Shown here: one piece after another, positions 42,760-51,324 of the stretch
How the letters are laid out: every line of letters begins with the position of its first letter
How positions within the stretch are numbered: the first letter of the stretch is position 1
Assembly: GCF_002368415.1 (NCBI RefSeq)
Contig: NZ_AP018290.1
Coordinates: forward strand, 6,585,614-6,649,613
DNA length: 64,000 nucleotides
Reading direction: 5' to 3'
Origin: Calothrix sp. NIES-4105
GTDB lineage: Bacteria > Cyanobacteriota > Cyanobacteriia > Cyanobacteriales > Nostocaceae
The notes under the pieces: generated by a model
What the model was told of the DNA's origin: nothing
Seen by the model: only the letters and a program-made list of their open reading frames with translations
Databases searched by the model: none
Position numbers and translations under genes: made by a program

Positions 42760-43737
42760 TTATTTAAAAGCACTATCCGAACGATTGATTTCTTCTTCTA
42801 GTGAATCTATATCAATAGAAGCAGAGCTTGTTCGTGCATCAAGACCTGAAAGGGGATTACTCTGTACACTAGTTGTGCTGTACTGGGTACCTGAAGATGT
42901 TTGCTGAGGTTGCTGTGTTTCATACTTGAATGTGTCAGTCGCATATTGTACCGACTGATTCAAGTTTTCAGCAGTATTCTGTACATTGTCAGCTCCGGAT
43001 TTAACAGCTTGGTTAAGACCATCTGCTGTACTCTGTACAACGTCAGCTCCAGATTTAACGGCTTGGCTAAGACCATCTGCTGTACTCTGTACAACATTAG
43101 CCCCTACTCTAACAGCTTGACTTACACCATCAGCAGTAGTTTGTGCAGCGCCTACTGCTACTTGTGTCGCAGTGTCAGCAACACCTTTTGCTGTGTCTAC
43201 TGCACCACCAACAACTGCCTGAGTTGTACCTTCAGCTACACTTTGTACTGCTTGTCCCAAACCTTGACCTGTTTGCACTAAACCGGAACCAATTGTTTTG
43301 GCTGCTTCACCAAGACCTTTAGCTGCATGACCAAAACCTTGAGCAATTCTTTTGCCAGCAAATGCGGCGGCTAATGACCCTAAAGTACCACCAATAAGTC
43401 CACCTAATAGTACTCTGCTTAATGTGTCATTTTTCTCTTTTTCTGATTGATTTCCACCTATATTTGCTGAACCAAAACCACCATACTGTTGATTAGACTG
43501 ACCAGATGGCTGATTAGACTGACCGTATTGCTGATTAGACTGACCGTATTGCTGGCTGGACTGACCGTATTGCTGACTTGATTGACCGTATGGCTGATTA
43601 GACTGACCATATTGCTGATTATATTGTTGACCGTATCCGCTGCGGTCATCATAACCCTGTCTATCACCGATGTTCGTATCGGCGCCTTGATAAGACTGAT
43701 TATCGCGTTCTTCAAAGTTCTGTCTATTTCCAACCAT
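42760..43737 (-). CDS. Gln-rich glycine-zipper/LEA-like protein
   Basis: The start is ATG 43737, 9 bases after GGAG (325 aa); a TTG start lies 9 bases upstream. Residues about 15-85 consist of repeats of QSNQQYGQS, a disordered prion-like segment. Then come a YtxH-like glycine zipper (LLGGLIGGTLGSLAAAFAGKRIAQG) and an amphipathic region. In that region VQSTADGLSQAVKSGAD is repeated three to four times (VGANVVQSTADGL, SGADVVQSTADGL, SGADNVQNTAENL). The plan matches the neighbouring 203-aa gene, so the two arose by duplication. The repeats are also visible as near-identical DNA at 43000-43120. A stress-related role is likely but unproven. Confidence 0.65.
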   Translation of the reverse strand: MVGNRQNFEERDNQSYQGADTNIGDRQGYDDRSGYGQQYNQQYGQSNQPYGQSSQQYGQSSQQYGQSNQQYGQSNQPSGQSNQQYGGFGSANIGGNQSEKEKNDTLSRVLLGGLIGGTLGSLAAAFAGKRIAQGFGHAAKGLGEAAKTIGSGLVQTGQGLGQAVQSVAEGTTQAVVGGAVDTAKGVADTATQVAVGAAQTTADGVSQAVRVGANVVQSTADGLSQAVKSGADVVQSTADGLNQAVKSGADNVQNTAENLNQSVQYATDTFKYETQQPQQTSSGTQYSTTSVQSNPLSGLDARTSSASIDIDSLEEEINRSDSAFK

Positions 43738-44089
43738 ATTCTTCAACTCCTTGTATAGGTAAAATTTGTTTTGATACTGCTACTTTAGCGATTTAAAATA
43801 ATAGATTAACCTTTCTATAGACAGAGCCTATTATTTTTTAGTCTACACCTATAGCAATAATATTTCGTTGTGATTAAATCACCATTCTAATCGATGAAAT
43901 TTATTAAAATAAACTTTTAAAAATTATGAATTTATTTTTATTCTTTTTGTTAAAAATTATATTTCTTAACATTGATTTAATCTGAAGTTAATATAAAAAA
44001 AGCCTCTCTTTTGAGAGGCTAAATACGAACTGTAAACTTTTACGGTCAAGCCAAATATTTTAATATTTACTAAACGCTCTAAAGCTTAA
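43738..44089. other. AT-rich intergenic region
   Basis: It holds the promoter side of the Gln-rich gene and, at its right end, the terminator of the PRC-barrel gene. Nothing else is seen. Confidence 0.4.
44001..44020 (-). terminator. Intrinsic terminator of the PRC-barrel gene
   Basis: AGCCTCTC and GAGAGGCT form a perfect 8-bp stem with a TTTT loop. On the minus strand it is followed by seven T residues. It lies 70 bases past the gene's stop. Confidence 0.85.
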
Positions 44090-44941
44090 TTAAGCGCGCT
44101 CTTTCTTATTGACAATTGGGCGCCCTTCTGAGTCAACATCTAATTCTTCACGACGAACTGTCTCTTGAGTTTCTACAGTTTCTTGATCGACAACCTTTTT
44201 AACTCGAACTTCTTCCTTGACAAAAGTTTCTTTGCGAATGTCAGGAACTTCTTCGTATACTTCCACATGTGCAACTTCTCCAGAACGGAAAGCTGTCGCA
44301 TCTGGAACAACCTTACCTGCATCAGATGGAGTTACTCTTTCAACAACAACTCGTTCTTTCTCAACTGGTACAGCGACTCGTGCAGTCTCTGTTTCAACGT
44401 GTTTACCAATTGCGACTTCTCCAGTTTTATGACGCTGTTTGTTCGCAACTAAGCGCTCTTCATAAAGTTTAAAAGTTTGGTCTTCGTGCGTATTCGTATC
44501 GTACAAGTCTGAGTCTTGCGTATAATTATAGGTATTGCGGTCGTAAGTTGCAGCACCTCCAACAGGCGCCGAAGCGGTTGAACTTCCTGTAGGACGATAC
44601 ACTCCGCGTACCTCTTCTTCGTAGTCATAATCGACTACTGTACCTTCTTTATATTCAGGTAAATCTTCCGCTTGCTGCTTCATTAACGCCGTATATACAC
44701 GGTCTTGACTTGAGTCAATTTTACTACGCCCAAGAGGTAATAATACTTTCTTACCAAAAATCCAAAAACCTACATCAACTATCAGATAACGAAACTGCCC
44801 TTGGTCATCAACCAAAACATCACTTACTGTACCAATTTTGTCGTCTGTGCCTTGCGTATAAACACTCATCCCTTTAACATCATTACCTTGAATGGTGTTA
44901 CGGTAGTTAGTATCAAAATCACTAATTTTATGAAGCGCCAT
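44090..44941 (-). CDS. PRC-barrel / DUF2382 stress protein
   Basis: I start at ATG 44941 (MALHKISDF, 283 aa) behind GGAGGA; the GTG at 44971 lies immediately on another GGAGG and is a less likely start. Residues 20-85 form a PRC-barrel (VKGMSVYTQGTDDKIGTVSDVLVDDQGQFRYLIVDVGF). Residues 155-275 are the DUF2382 domain (FKLYEERLVANKQRHKTGEVAIGKHVETETARVAVPVEKERVVVERV), rich in charged beta repeats. Proteins of this type are common in desiccation- and radiation-tolerant bacteria, and cyanobacteria carry several. It forms, with the two LEA-like genes downstream, a leftward stress-related cluster. Its partner and ligand are unknown. Confidence 0.82.
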   Translation of the reverse strand: MALHKISDFDTNYRNTIQGNDVKGMSVYTQGTDDKIGTVSDVLVDDQGQFRYLIVDVGFWIFGKKVLLPLGRSKIDSSQDRVYTALMKQQAEDLPEYKEGTVVDYDYEEEVRGVYRPTGSSTASAPVGGAATYDRNTYNYTQDSDLYDTNTHEDQTFKLYEERLVANKQRHKTGEVAIGKHVETETARVAVPVEKERVVVERVTPSDAGKVVPDATAFRSGEVAHVEVYEEVPDIRKETFVKEEVRVKKVVDQETVETQETVRREELDVDSEGRPIVNKKERA

Positions 44942-44971
44942 ATTTATTCTACTTCCTCCGCCGATCTTCAC

Positions 44972-45282
44972 CTCCTAACTTAAAAACTGAAACACTTATA
45001 ATCATCTTTCTTTAGGATGAGTTCCCTCAATATTTATATAAAAAAATTAGTAATAAATTTGTATGTAAGGTGGAATCAAAGCCTTATCAAACAGGAGTTT
45101 CCGAGCTTATTAAAACAATTGTATAGGCTAAATGTGACTACTTACTTGCATAAATTAAAAATGTGACTATTTTCTTGCATCAAATGTAATGTAGACCTAA
45201 CCACCGTTAGATTTTTTTTTGTCATCACCAAATTATATTATTTATATAAGTAATACATATAAACTTAATTGAGGAGAAACAA
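44972..45282. other. Intergenic region between divergent stress and exoD genes
   Basis: About 310 AT-rich bases. Two similar segments (AATGTGACTACTTACTTGCAT and AATGTGACTATTTTCTTGCAT at 45130-45180, about 36 bp apart) form a short direct repeat that might bind a regulator. No gene is seen. Confidence 0.4.
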
Positions 45283-45882
45283 TTGCAAACTTCAAAGTTA
45301 CTCCAGAATATATTACAACGGCATACAGAAGAACGTATATACTTAAGAGACTTAGTTTCAGAGATGGGAGAACGTTCGTTTGCCGGTTTACTAATGATTT
45401 GTGCATTACCAGAAGCTTTACCCTTACCCGTTGCCGGAGTCTCTGCAATTATTGGTATACCCTTGATGATAGTTTCAGCACAGTTACTTTTAGGTTTTCG
45501 CAAACCTTGGTTACCAAGTTGGATAGCTAACCGCTCGTTGAAGCGTAAAGATGTTGAGAAGCTGATCTCAAAAATTCTTGTAATCCTTAAAAAATACGAG
45601 AGCGTAATTCGTCCACGCTGGAAATTTGTGACTCACCGAAACGCGCAACGTTTGCTTGGGCTATTGCTTCTCATACTTGCCTTTATTATCGCCCTCCCAA
45701 TTCCTTTTGGGAATATGATACCCGCTATTATCATAATTATCATCAGTTTGGGGTTAATTGAGCAAGATGGTGTAGTGATAGCTTTAGGTGCTTGCTTATC
45801 CTGTGTTCTTTTCGCTTTTGTCGCATATGCACTACTTGCTTTGAGCCAGTTTATCCCACAATTTAATAATGGCGCCAAGTAA
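45283..45882 (+). CDS. exoD: ExoD-family membrane protein
   Basis: The 199-aa protein starts with TTG 45283, 6-7 bases after GAGGAG. It matches the exopolysaccharide synthesis ExoD family: LRDLVSEMGERSFAGLLMICALPEALPLPVAGVSAIIGIPLMIVSAQLLLG near the start, then RPRWKFVTHRNAQRLLGLLLLILAFIIALPIPFGNMIPAIIIIIISLGLIEQDG, with about four to five membrane helices. ExoD affects exopolysaccharide production and growth in alkaline conditions in rhizobia; the mechanism is not known. Polysaccharide deacetylase and GT2 genes nearby fit an envelope role. Confidence 0.88.
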   Translation: MQTSKLLQNILQRHTEERIYLRDLVSEMGERSFAGLLMICALPEALPLPVAGVSAIIGIPLMIVSAQLLLGFRKPWLPSWIANRSLKRKDVEKLISKILVILKKYESVIRPRWKFVTHRNAQRLLGLLLLILAFIIALPIPFGNMIPAIIIIIISLGLIEQDGVVIALGACLSCVLFAFVAYALLALSQFIPQFNNGAK

Positions 45883-45984
45883 AAAAATTGTAAGATAGCA
45901 AAACGCCTGTCCTACGGAACCTTTAATGTATTTTTTTAGACTAAAATTCTTAGGTTAATTAAAATAGGTTCCTAAATACTGGTT

Positions 45985-46935
45985 ATGCTACGACGAAATT
46001 ATCTAATTATCATTATCTTTTTCTTGAGTGCTTACTTTTGTATTGCTGCTTCGTATCAAACAAATGCAACTGAGTTAAACAGCGCGCGTCCCCAATTATG
46101 TAACAGCAATATAGGTAATGAATTAGAACCTATAGACAGTCAACCACTATCGAGTCTGAAAATTTTATTTAAAACGAAATCATTCGGAACTTTTTCTTTA
46201 CCAGCGGTGCCTTTGCCAACAATTCATGCTGCTGCCAAAAAATCTCAAATTCCCGTTATGATGTATCATGACATTATCTCCGAGAAAAAAGTAATTTATG
46301 ATTTAACACCACAAGAATTAAATAAGCATTTTGAACTGATTAAAGCCGCTCAAATGACTCCTATCAGTATTAATAAATTAGTCGCGCACTTGCGAACAGG
46401 AAGTCCTCTGCCAAAAAAACCTATCTTACTAACTTTTGATGATGGTTATAGTGGGCAGTACGAATATGCTTACCCTTTATTGAAAAAATACGGTTATCCT
46501 GCTGTTTTTGCTGTTCATACAAGCGGTATAGGAGTAAATGCGGGTCGTGGTCATATTACTTGGCAACAACTACAAAACATAGCAAACGACCCATTGATTA
46601 CAATATCTTCCCACAGTCTAACGCATCCTGCCCTTACTAAAATATCAGATGCACAACTTGAACAAGAAGTTATAGAATCAAAGCGAATACTTGAGTCTAG
46701 ACTTGGTAAGCAAATTAATTACTTTACTTATCCCTACGGCAACTATGATTATAGAGTCAAGAAAATAGTTCACAAAGCCGGATATTTAGCAGCTATTGCC
46801 TATGGAACTCCATCCGAGATGTTCGCAGGACAGTCACAAGACTTGTTAGCTATTAGTCGCTTTGAAAAGTCTCGTTTGCAAAATGTAATCCCTCAAGCTT
46901 CGGGCAACCCTACCTTCCTAAATTGTAATTCTTGA
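45985..46935 (+). CDS. Secreted polysaccharide deacetylase
   Basis: The 316-aa protein has an N-terminal signal/anchor (YLIIIIFFLSAYFCIAASY, residues 6-24) and a NodB-type carbohydrate esterase 4 domain. The domain has PVMMYHDII (91-98), the metal and base motif LTFDDGYSG (149-157), the HxxxHP zinc motif SHSLTHP with His210 and His214, and FTYPYGNYD. It removes acetyl groups from chitin-like or other N-acetylated polysaccharides, probably at the envelope. It follows exoD in the same direction after 100 bases, so the two may be co-expressed. All catalytic residues I can check are present. Confidence 0.88.
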   Translation: MLRRNYLIIIIFFLSAYFCIAASYQTNATELNSARPQLCNSNIGNELEPIDSQPLSSLKILFKTKSFGTFSLPAVPLPTIHAAAKKSQIPVMMYHDIISEKKVIYDLTPQELNKHFELIKAAQMTPISINKLVAHLRTGSPLPKKPILLTFDDGYSGQYEYAYPLLKKYGYPAVFAVHTSGIGVNAGRGHITWQQLQNIANDPLITISSHSLTHPALTKISDAQLEQEVIESKRILESRLGKQINYFTYPYGNYDYRVKKIVHKAGYLAAIAYGTPSEMFAGQSQDLLAISRFEKSRLQNVIPQASGNPTFLNCNS

Positions 46936-47092
46936 ATTTCTTGATTAATTAGGTAATACTGAAACATTTTTTACAATGTCAAGCAGATGTGAAAGTGTAT
47001 TTGAGCGATAAAATTGAGATAATTACTGATTTTTTAGTTTGAGCAAGTATTTAAAGTAACATTTGTTAGCGAGTTTATGCCGCGCGCTTGGT

Positions 47093-47116
47093 AGAGACGT
47101 GATTAATCACGTCTCT
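47093..47116. terminator. Perfect 24-bp palindrome AGAGACGTGATT/AATCACGTCTCT
   Basis: The palindrome is exact, and outer bases CGCGC/GCGCG extend it. It lies about 160 bases after the deacetylase stop. It belongs to the same GAGACG hairpin type as 41929-41962 and is likely a transcript end. The DNA between 46936 and 47390 otherwise shows no supported gene; a small frame at 47135-47383 covers repeat sequence only. Confidence 0.6.
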
Positions 47117-47390
47117 GAGCGCGTTTTAATTCATCTAGTTAAATGAGTAAAATAGTCCTTTAGATACATGAAGAAACAAAAATTCAAGTGACATAATAGT
47201 TAATACTAAGCAAAATAGCAAAAACAAAAGGTGCAAAGGTTTATCCCCTTTCCCCTTAACTAAGTCCACGATGTATATACAAATCTTAGAAAGTTGCTTT
47301 ATATCGTTTTGATCCCCCCTAGCCCCCGCGTGGAAGGAGGGAGCAAGAATTAATGAAAGTCCTTGTGAATTCAAGATAAACAAAGTTTAA

Positions 47391-47620
47391 AGCCCCCCTT
47401 TTTAATGCTACTGTGTACACACAAGTTTCTTAAAGTTACTTTTCTTCTCTTTCTTCTCTTCCTTTGTGACATGCAGTGACCTTTGTGCTTCCTTAAAGAG
47501 ATAAACCACATAATCCGGAGGATTTCCCGCTTTCTTAGACACAAAGGAGACAAAGGGGGGAAAAGATCGTTATTAAAGATGTGTGTACACAGTAGCTTTT
47601 TAATGGGGGTTCAAAGATAT
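47391..47620. repeat. MITE-like element with GCTACTGTGTACACACA ends
   Basis: GCTACTGTGTACACACAAG near 47406 is answered by the inverted TGTGTGTACACAGTAGC near 47580, and the match extends outward through TTTTTAAT and CCCCC. Inside lies an ACCACAAAGG-type palindrome (CTTTGTGACATGC...ACACAAAGGAGACAAAGG). The element ends about 30 bases before the next gene and must carry or displace its promoter. Confidence 0.65.
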
Positions 47621-47651
47621 ATAAATATATTAAAATAATTAAATTTATACG

Positions 47652-49025
47652 ATGAAATTATTAGAAATATTACGTTCCAAATGGCATTTATTTAAAAAGC
47701 TGTTAAGAATTAACCCTAATACCAATTCGAGTACAACAAATAACTCGGCGCCAACAAAACCTAAGCAATATAAGAAAGCATCTTTATTTCCTGATGGTAA
47801 AGCAAATAAAGCTGCATTGTCGATGGTAATGCGCGGTGTCGCTGAAATCTTATCACAAAAAATGAATTTACCCTGGAAAACTGAAGCTAGTAATAATACT
47901 TTGAGTTACGAACAAGTCCAAAGTGACAAAGGAAAAATCTGTTACTACATAACCGATAACCCAGAAACCCCACAACCAGATAGTTTAGTTGAAGAAACTG
48001 CTCTCAATGTTATCGACCAATTTGATCCCAGAGCTTGTGCTATTCATCTAATATACTGCGCGCTCGCTGCCAACCTTGATAAACCTTGGGAGGAGAGTTT
48101 TGTTATTAACGACAAACAACTGCTTGAATATACAGGACTTGTTAAACGCCGTGACTTGTGCAAACACGAACAATTAAGTATTTTATACGAACTCTTACGC
48201 CAACCAGCCCAGATATTAGCTCGTATTATCTGGCCTCAGCAAGGTAAAGTCGGAGCTTTTACTGTAGCTGATTTAAAAATTTGGGATATTAGCGTCTTAC
48301 GAGATTATCAAACTGATAAAGCTGGTAATACCAAGTTAGTTGGTTTGAAAGTAATTGGTAAAGCTGGCGCCTGGGCTAAATACTTTCTCAATAAATCTGA
48401 ATATCATTACAGCACAGGGGTCATTACCAAGAAAACCGTCCAAAAACTATTTAGCATCGGCAAGCAAAATGTCGGCGCCGCAAGAATGTTAGTTTGGCTA
48501 ACCTTCCAAGTACAACCCGGTACACAAGACAGTGTAATGGGCAAAACGCTTATGGAAATTGCTTACGGCGCCGATAAAGTATTAATGGTTGAACAAGACA
48601 GACAACTTCGGCGCCAGATGGCAGATGACTTTGAAACTGATTTGAAAGTAGTCAAAGATGCAGGTTGGCATGTCGAACTTAACCAAGGTACAGTCTGGCT
48701 AAAAAGCGAAAATCATACTAAAAGACCAATTGGTTATTGGAACGACTTATTAAATACCACATTACGTATTCAATTACCGACCGATGCACAGGAGTATTTA
48801 GCTTTAAGCCGAAATCAGCATACAGTAAATAATATTGAGAATTTACCCAAACAACCTCCAGCAGCTAACGTCATTAGAGAAGCAAGAAAAGCCAAAGGTT
48901 GGTCTAGAGAAGTTTTTGCTCAAAGAATGGGGAAAAGTATTTCTTGGGTTGATGCTATTGAAACAGGTCATCGCAAAGTTTCTCAAAAAGACTTGCCCAA
49001 AATATTTGATGAACTTAAACTATAA
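47652..49025 (+). CDS. HTH protein of unknown function, possible plasmid-type initiator
   Basis: The 457-aa protein has a basic, disordered N-terminus (1-45). A conserved-looking helical body follows (SLFPDGKANKAALSMVMRGVAEILSQKMNLPWKTEA, FDPRACAIHLIYCALAANLDKPWEESFVINDKQLLEYTGLVKRRDLCKHEQLSIL). A beta/helical middle has YHYSTGVITKKTVQKLF and RMLVWLTFQV. A clear C-terminal XRE helix-turn-helix is at residues about 405-457 (VIREARKAKGWSREVFAQRMGKSISWVDAIETGHRKV). The body has the feel of winged-helix replication initiators of cyanobacterial plasmids, but I cannot name it. It carries five GGCGCC sites, more than its neighbours. An ACGGAT-type repeat starts directly at its stop. Confidence 0.6.
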   Translation: MKLLEILRSKWHLFKKLLRINPNTNSSTTNNSAPTKPKQYKKASLFPDGKANKAALSMVMRGVAEILSQKMNLPWKTEASNNTLSYEQVQSDKGKICYYITDNPETPQPDSLVEETALNVIDQFDPRACAIHLIYCALAANLDKPWEESFVINDKQLLEYTGLVKRRDLCKHEQLSILYELLRQPAQILARIIWPQQGKVGAFTVADLKIWDISVLRDYQTDKAGNTKLVGLKVIGKAGAWAKYFLNKSEYHYSTGVITKKTVQKLFSIGKQNVGAARMLVWLTFQVQPGTQDSVMGKTLMEIAYGADKVLMVEQDRQLRRQMADDFETDLKVVKDAGWHVELNQGTVWLKSENHTKRPIGYWNDLLNTTLRIQLPTDAQEYLALSRNQHTVNNIENLPKQPPAANVIREARKAKGWSREVFAQRMGKSISWVDAIETGHRKVSQKDLPKIFDELKL

Positions 49026-49124
49026 GCAACAGATGACTCTAGGATGTAGCGGATAGGTGGTTTTAAGTAACCAGATTCTGTTTGTAACAAATAACTCATC
49101 CGTTACATCCGTTATATCCGTTGC
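49026..49124. repeat. ACGGAT-type hairpin repeat, copy 4
   Basis: GCAACAGATGAC...GGATGTAGCGGATAGG and CTCATCCGTTACATCCG...ATATCCGTTGC are inverted. It begins on the base after the stop of the HTH gene and ends two bases before the stop of the convergent glycosyltransferase gene, so it fills the whole gap. Confidence 0.75.
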
Positions 49125-49126
49125 CA

Positions 49127-50728
49127 TTATGCCTTTAATTTATACAACGAATAAAACCTATCAGAGTAAACACGATTCATTCTCGATCTATACACCCTTT
49201 CGATATCACGTCCCAACTGAATAGATGGATTCAACACGAAAATACTGGATGATATATTAGTAACCTTTGGTACCGATTTTTCTCTAACTAATAACAATCT
49301 CACTTCCGGTTCCAATAAATAACTCAAAGAAAAAACGTTTCCATAATTAATTCCTGCATCATCGCTGATCAAAACCGCGCGCGACTCTCGATTAATAATT
49401 CTAGCAACTTCAGGATTACCATAACTTATAATTTTATTCCACCAAGTATCAGCTTGCAAATTAACTGTAATTGAAATTAGTCCAAGCGAAAGCATTATTA
49501 CCATCACTCCATACCAAACTTGCCGACGTGAAAGAATACCGTCATTAACTTGATAACACAGTAAATAAGCAACAGCTATAATTATTCCTAAATACGATGG
49601 TATCAAATATCGCTCTGAAACTGACCGCATTCCACCAAAGATTAAATCAGGTATTACTAAAGGTAGCGCTGGGATAAAAATTAAGGTTATAATAAACAAC
49701 CAAACTTTTATATTTGTTCTTGCATATACAAAGTAAATCGCATAGCTAACCAAACCCAAAAAAAAGAACGTAGTTAAATACTGTCCAATATTATCTAAAT
49801 TCCAATTCAAGTCAAAAAAAATGCGCGTGATTTGCAATAACCAAGATTGTACTAAACTTGTTACAGGAATTGGCGCCTGCGTCCATTGTGTAGTAATATT
49901 AAATCTATACAAGTTGGTAAAAACAATAATCAACCAAGGACTAGCAAATAAAAAGCTGAGTAACAAAGCAGTACAAAATGATTCTACTGTCTTCGTCCAT
50001 TTAAATTTGGCTGTACCAATTACATAAACAGCATGAGCAATTGCTACAAATCCTGTCAGTAAAAACGTGTACATACTAAGTGCTAACGAGAGCGCGTATA
50101 TTCCCCAATTAAAAACAGGAGATTTTACGTCCTGCGCTTCTTCAAGTCGTACCGCGCGTAATAAACAAGCACTCGATAATAAAATAGTAACAGCCCAAAG
50201 AATATACTCGCGCGCTTCTTGGGAATAAACAAACAAAAGTGGAGAAGATAACGTTAATGCTACAGCAACAACTGGCGCCCCTAATGGTACTCTAAACAAT
50301 AAGTAGCACAACCAATACATACAAGGAATTAACAGCAAACTAATAACAGCAGATAAACATCTAATAGCTGTCACCGAGTTACCAAAGATAGCTACCCAAA
50401 ATCGTGCCAATATATAATAAAGCGGTGGATGCTGCGGGTCTTCAATAGCCAAAGAGTTAATTGTATCGATTAAAGCTGTATTGTCATTAACACGTTGAAA
50501 TTTGGCAAGACTTCCGCTACTAATTACACGACCATTAAATACTTCCCGTTTGACTTCACTTGTTGTATATCCTGATACTCGTAGCATTGTAAAAGTTTCA
50601 TCGTGCCAAAAAACTTTACTGTCTAGGTTAACGAAGCGAAAACACACTCCTAGCACCAACACTACAACAATAAAATACCGTAACCAATTAGGAGCAATTC
50701 GGAGATGCTTCATAAAACTTTGTAGCAC
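49127..50728 (-). CDS. GT39-like membrane glycosyltransferase
   Basis: The 533-aa protein has 11-12 membrane helices and the GT-C plan. The first loop holds the acidic motif FWHDETFTMLR (residues about 40-50), and the second has EDPQHPPLYYILARFW, typical of the PMT/ArnT-like families that use polyprenyl-phosphate sugars. The C-terminal periplasmic part is short (YLLEPEVRLLLVREKS). It transfers a sugar onto lipid, glycan or protein on the outer side of the membrane; the acceptor is unknown. The start is GTG 50728 or ATG 50713. It is monocistronic and convergent with the HTH gene. Confidence 0.8.
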   Translation of the reverse strand: MLQSFMKHLRIAPNWLRYFIVVVLVLGVCFRFVNLDSKVFWHDETFTMLRVSGYTTSEVKREVFNGRVISSGSLAKFQRVNDNTALIDTINSLAIEDPQHPPLYYILARFWVAIFGNSVTAIRCLSAVISLLLIPCMYWLCYLLFRVPLGAPVVAVALTLSSPLLFVYSQEAREYILWAVTILLSSACLLRAVRLEEAQDVKSPVFNWGIYALSLALSMYTFLLTGFVAIAHAVYVIGTAKFKWTKTVESFCTALLLSFLFASPWLIIVFTNLYRFNITTQWTQAPIPVTSLVQSWLLQITRIFFDLNWNLDNIGQYLTTFFFLGLVSYAIYFVYARTNIKVWLFIITLIFIPALPLVIPDLIFGGMRSVSERYLIPSYLGIIIAVAYLLCYQVNDGILSRRQVWYGVMVIMLSLGLISITVNLQADTWWNKIISYGNPEVARIINRESRAVLISDDAGINYGNVFSLSYLLEPEVRLLLVREKSVPKVTNISSSIFVLNPSIQLGRDIERVYRSRMNRVYSDRFYSLYKLKA

Positions 50729-50859
50729 TTTGTTGAGTCATACTGACAATTTATATAAATCAAGATTGGCAATCGCATCACCATTATCAACCACAACATG
50801 AAGAAAGCAAAGTTCACACACACCTATTTGCTTGCTAAAATAAGTTAATCTATCCCCAA

Positions 50860-51265
50860 GATTGGGAAACTAGGCAAGACCAATTTCTTGATTTGGCGCC
50901 TGATTTGTCGAAGCGACAATGAATGTAATTGAAATCCGTTCCAGCACTGACAGCCTGGAAAAACTCAAGAACAAAATGCGAGAATATATAGAGAACGGTG
51001 TGCGATTAGTGGTCTATGTCATTAATTTTGGGGAGTTAGGTACGTAGTAGGGCTTTAGCCCTCTAGATTTTCGTGCGCTTAAGCTCTACTACGTACCCAC
51101 CAAAACTTATGACACGAACCATTAGGATGGTTGATTGACCGTCAAAATCAGCAAGCTTTAGTTTATCGTAGTGATGGAACCGTTACACAATATCCTGCTA
51201 CAGCAACATTAAATGGTGAAGATGTTGTACCTGGATTTACATTGCTATTAAGTAAAGTACTTTAA
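50860..51265 (+). pseudogene. Uma2-family (DUF820) gene, frameshifted and split by a MITE
   Basis: Pieces of one Uma2 reading frame are visible. DWETRQDQFLDLAPD comes first, then a one-base frameshift, then VIEIRSSTDSLEKLKNKMREYIENGVRL up to 51008, a 113-bp MITE, and GWLIDRQNQQALVYRSDGT, VTQYPATATLNGEDVVPGF, TLLLSKVL to TAA 51265. Removal of the MITE with one TA restores GVRLGWLID exactly. Uma2 proteins are PD-(D/E)XK-fold nucleases, very abundant in cyanobacteria and of unknown role. The acidic ExR catalytic segment (EIRSS) is still readable. The 5' end before 50860 is not recognisable. Confidence 0.8.
51009..51121. repeat. MITE of the TAGTGGT family inside Uma2
   Basis: The ends are TAGTGGTCTATGTCATTAA plus TTTTGG on the left and, inverted, TAATGGTTCGTGTCATAAG plus TTTTGG on the right. 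The inside is a second inverted repeat (GTACGTAGTAGGGCTTTAGC against GCTTAAGCTCTACTACGTAC), so the whole element can fold into one long hairpin. TA or TTA is duplicated at the borders (51006-51008 and 51122-51124). Confidence 0.85.
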
Positions 51266-51324
51266 CTGATTAATGTACTCTTAATCTGAGTTGAATAGAT
51301 TGGAGATAACTATCTCCTATATCT

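Noticed and set aside
47135-47383. 82-codon frame with a hydrophobic stretch
   Set aside because: It is made partly of a CCCCCTAGCCCCCGCGTGGAAGG-type dispersed repeat and has no ribosome binding site. The hydrophobic part comes from an AT-rich reverse strand.
51009-51121. Real small gene or regulatory RNA
   Set aside because: The sequence is explained by MITE terminal repeats, and its removal restores the Uma2 frame.
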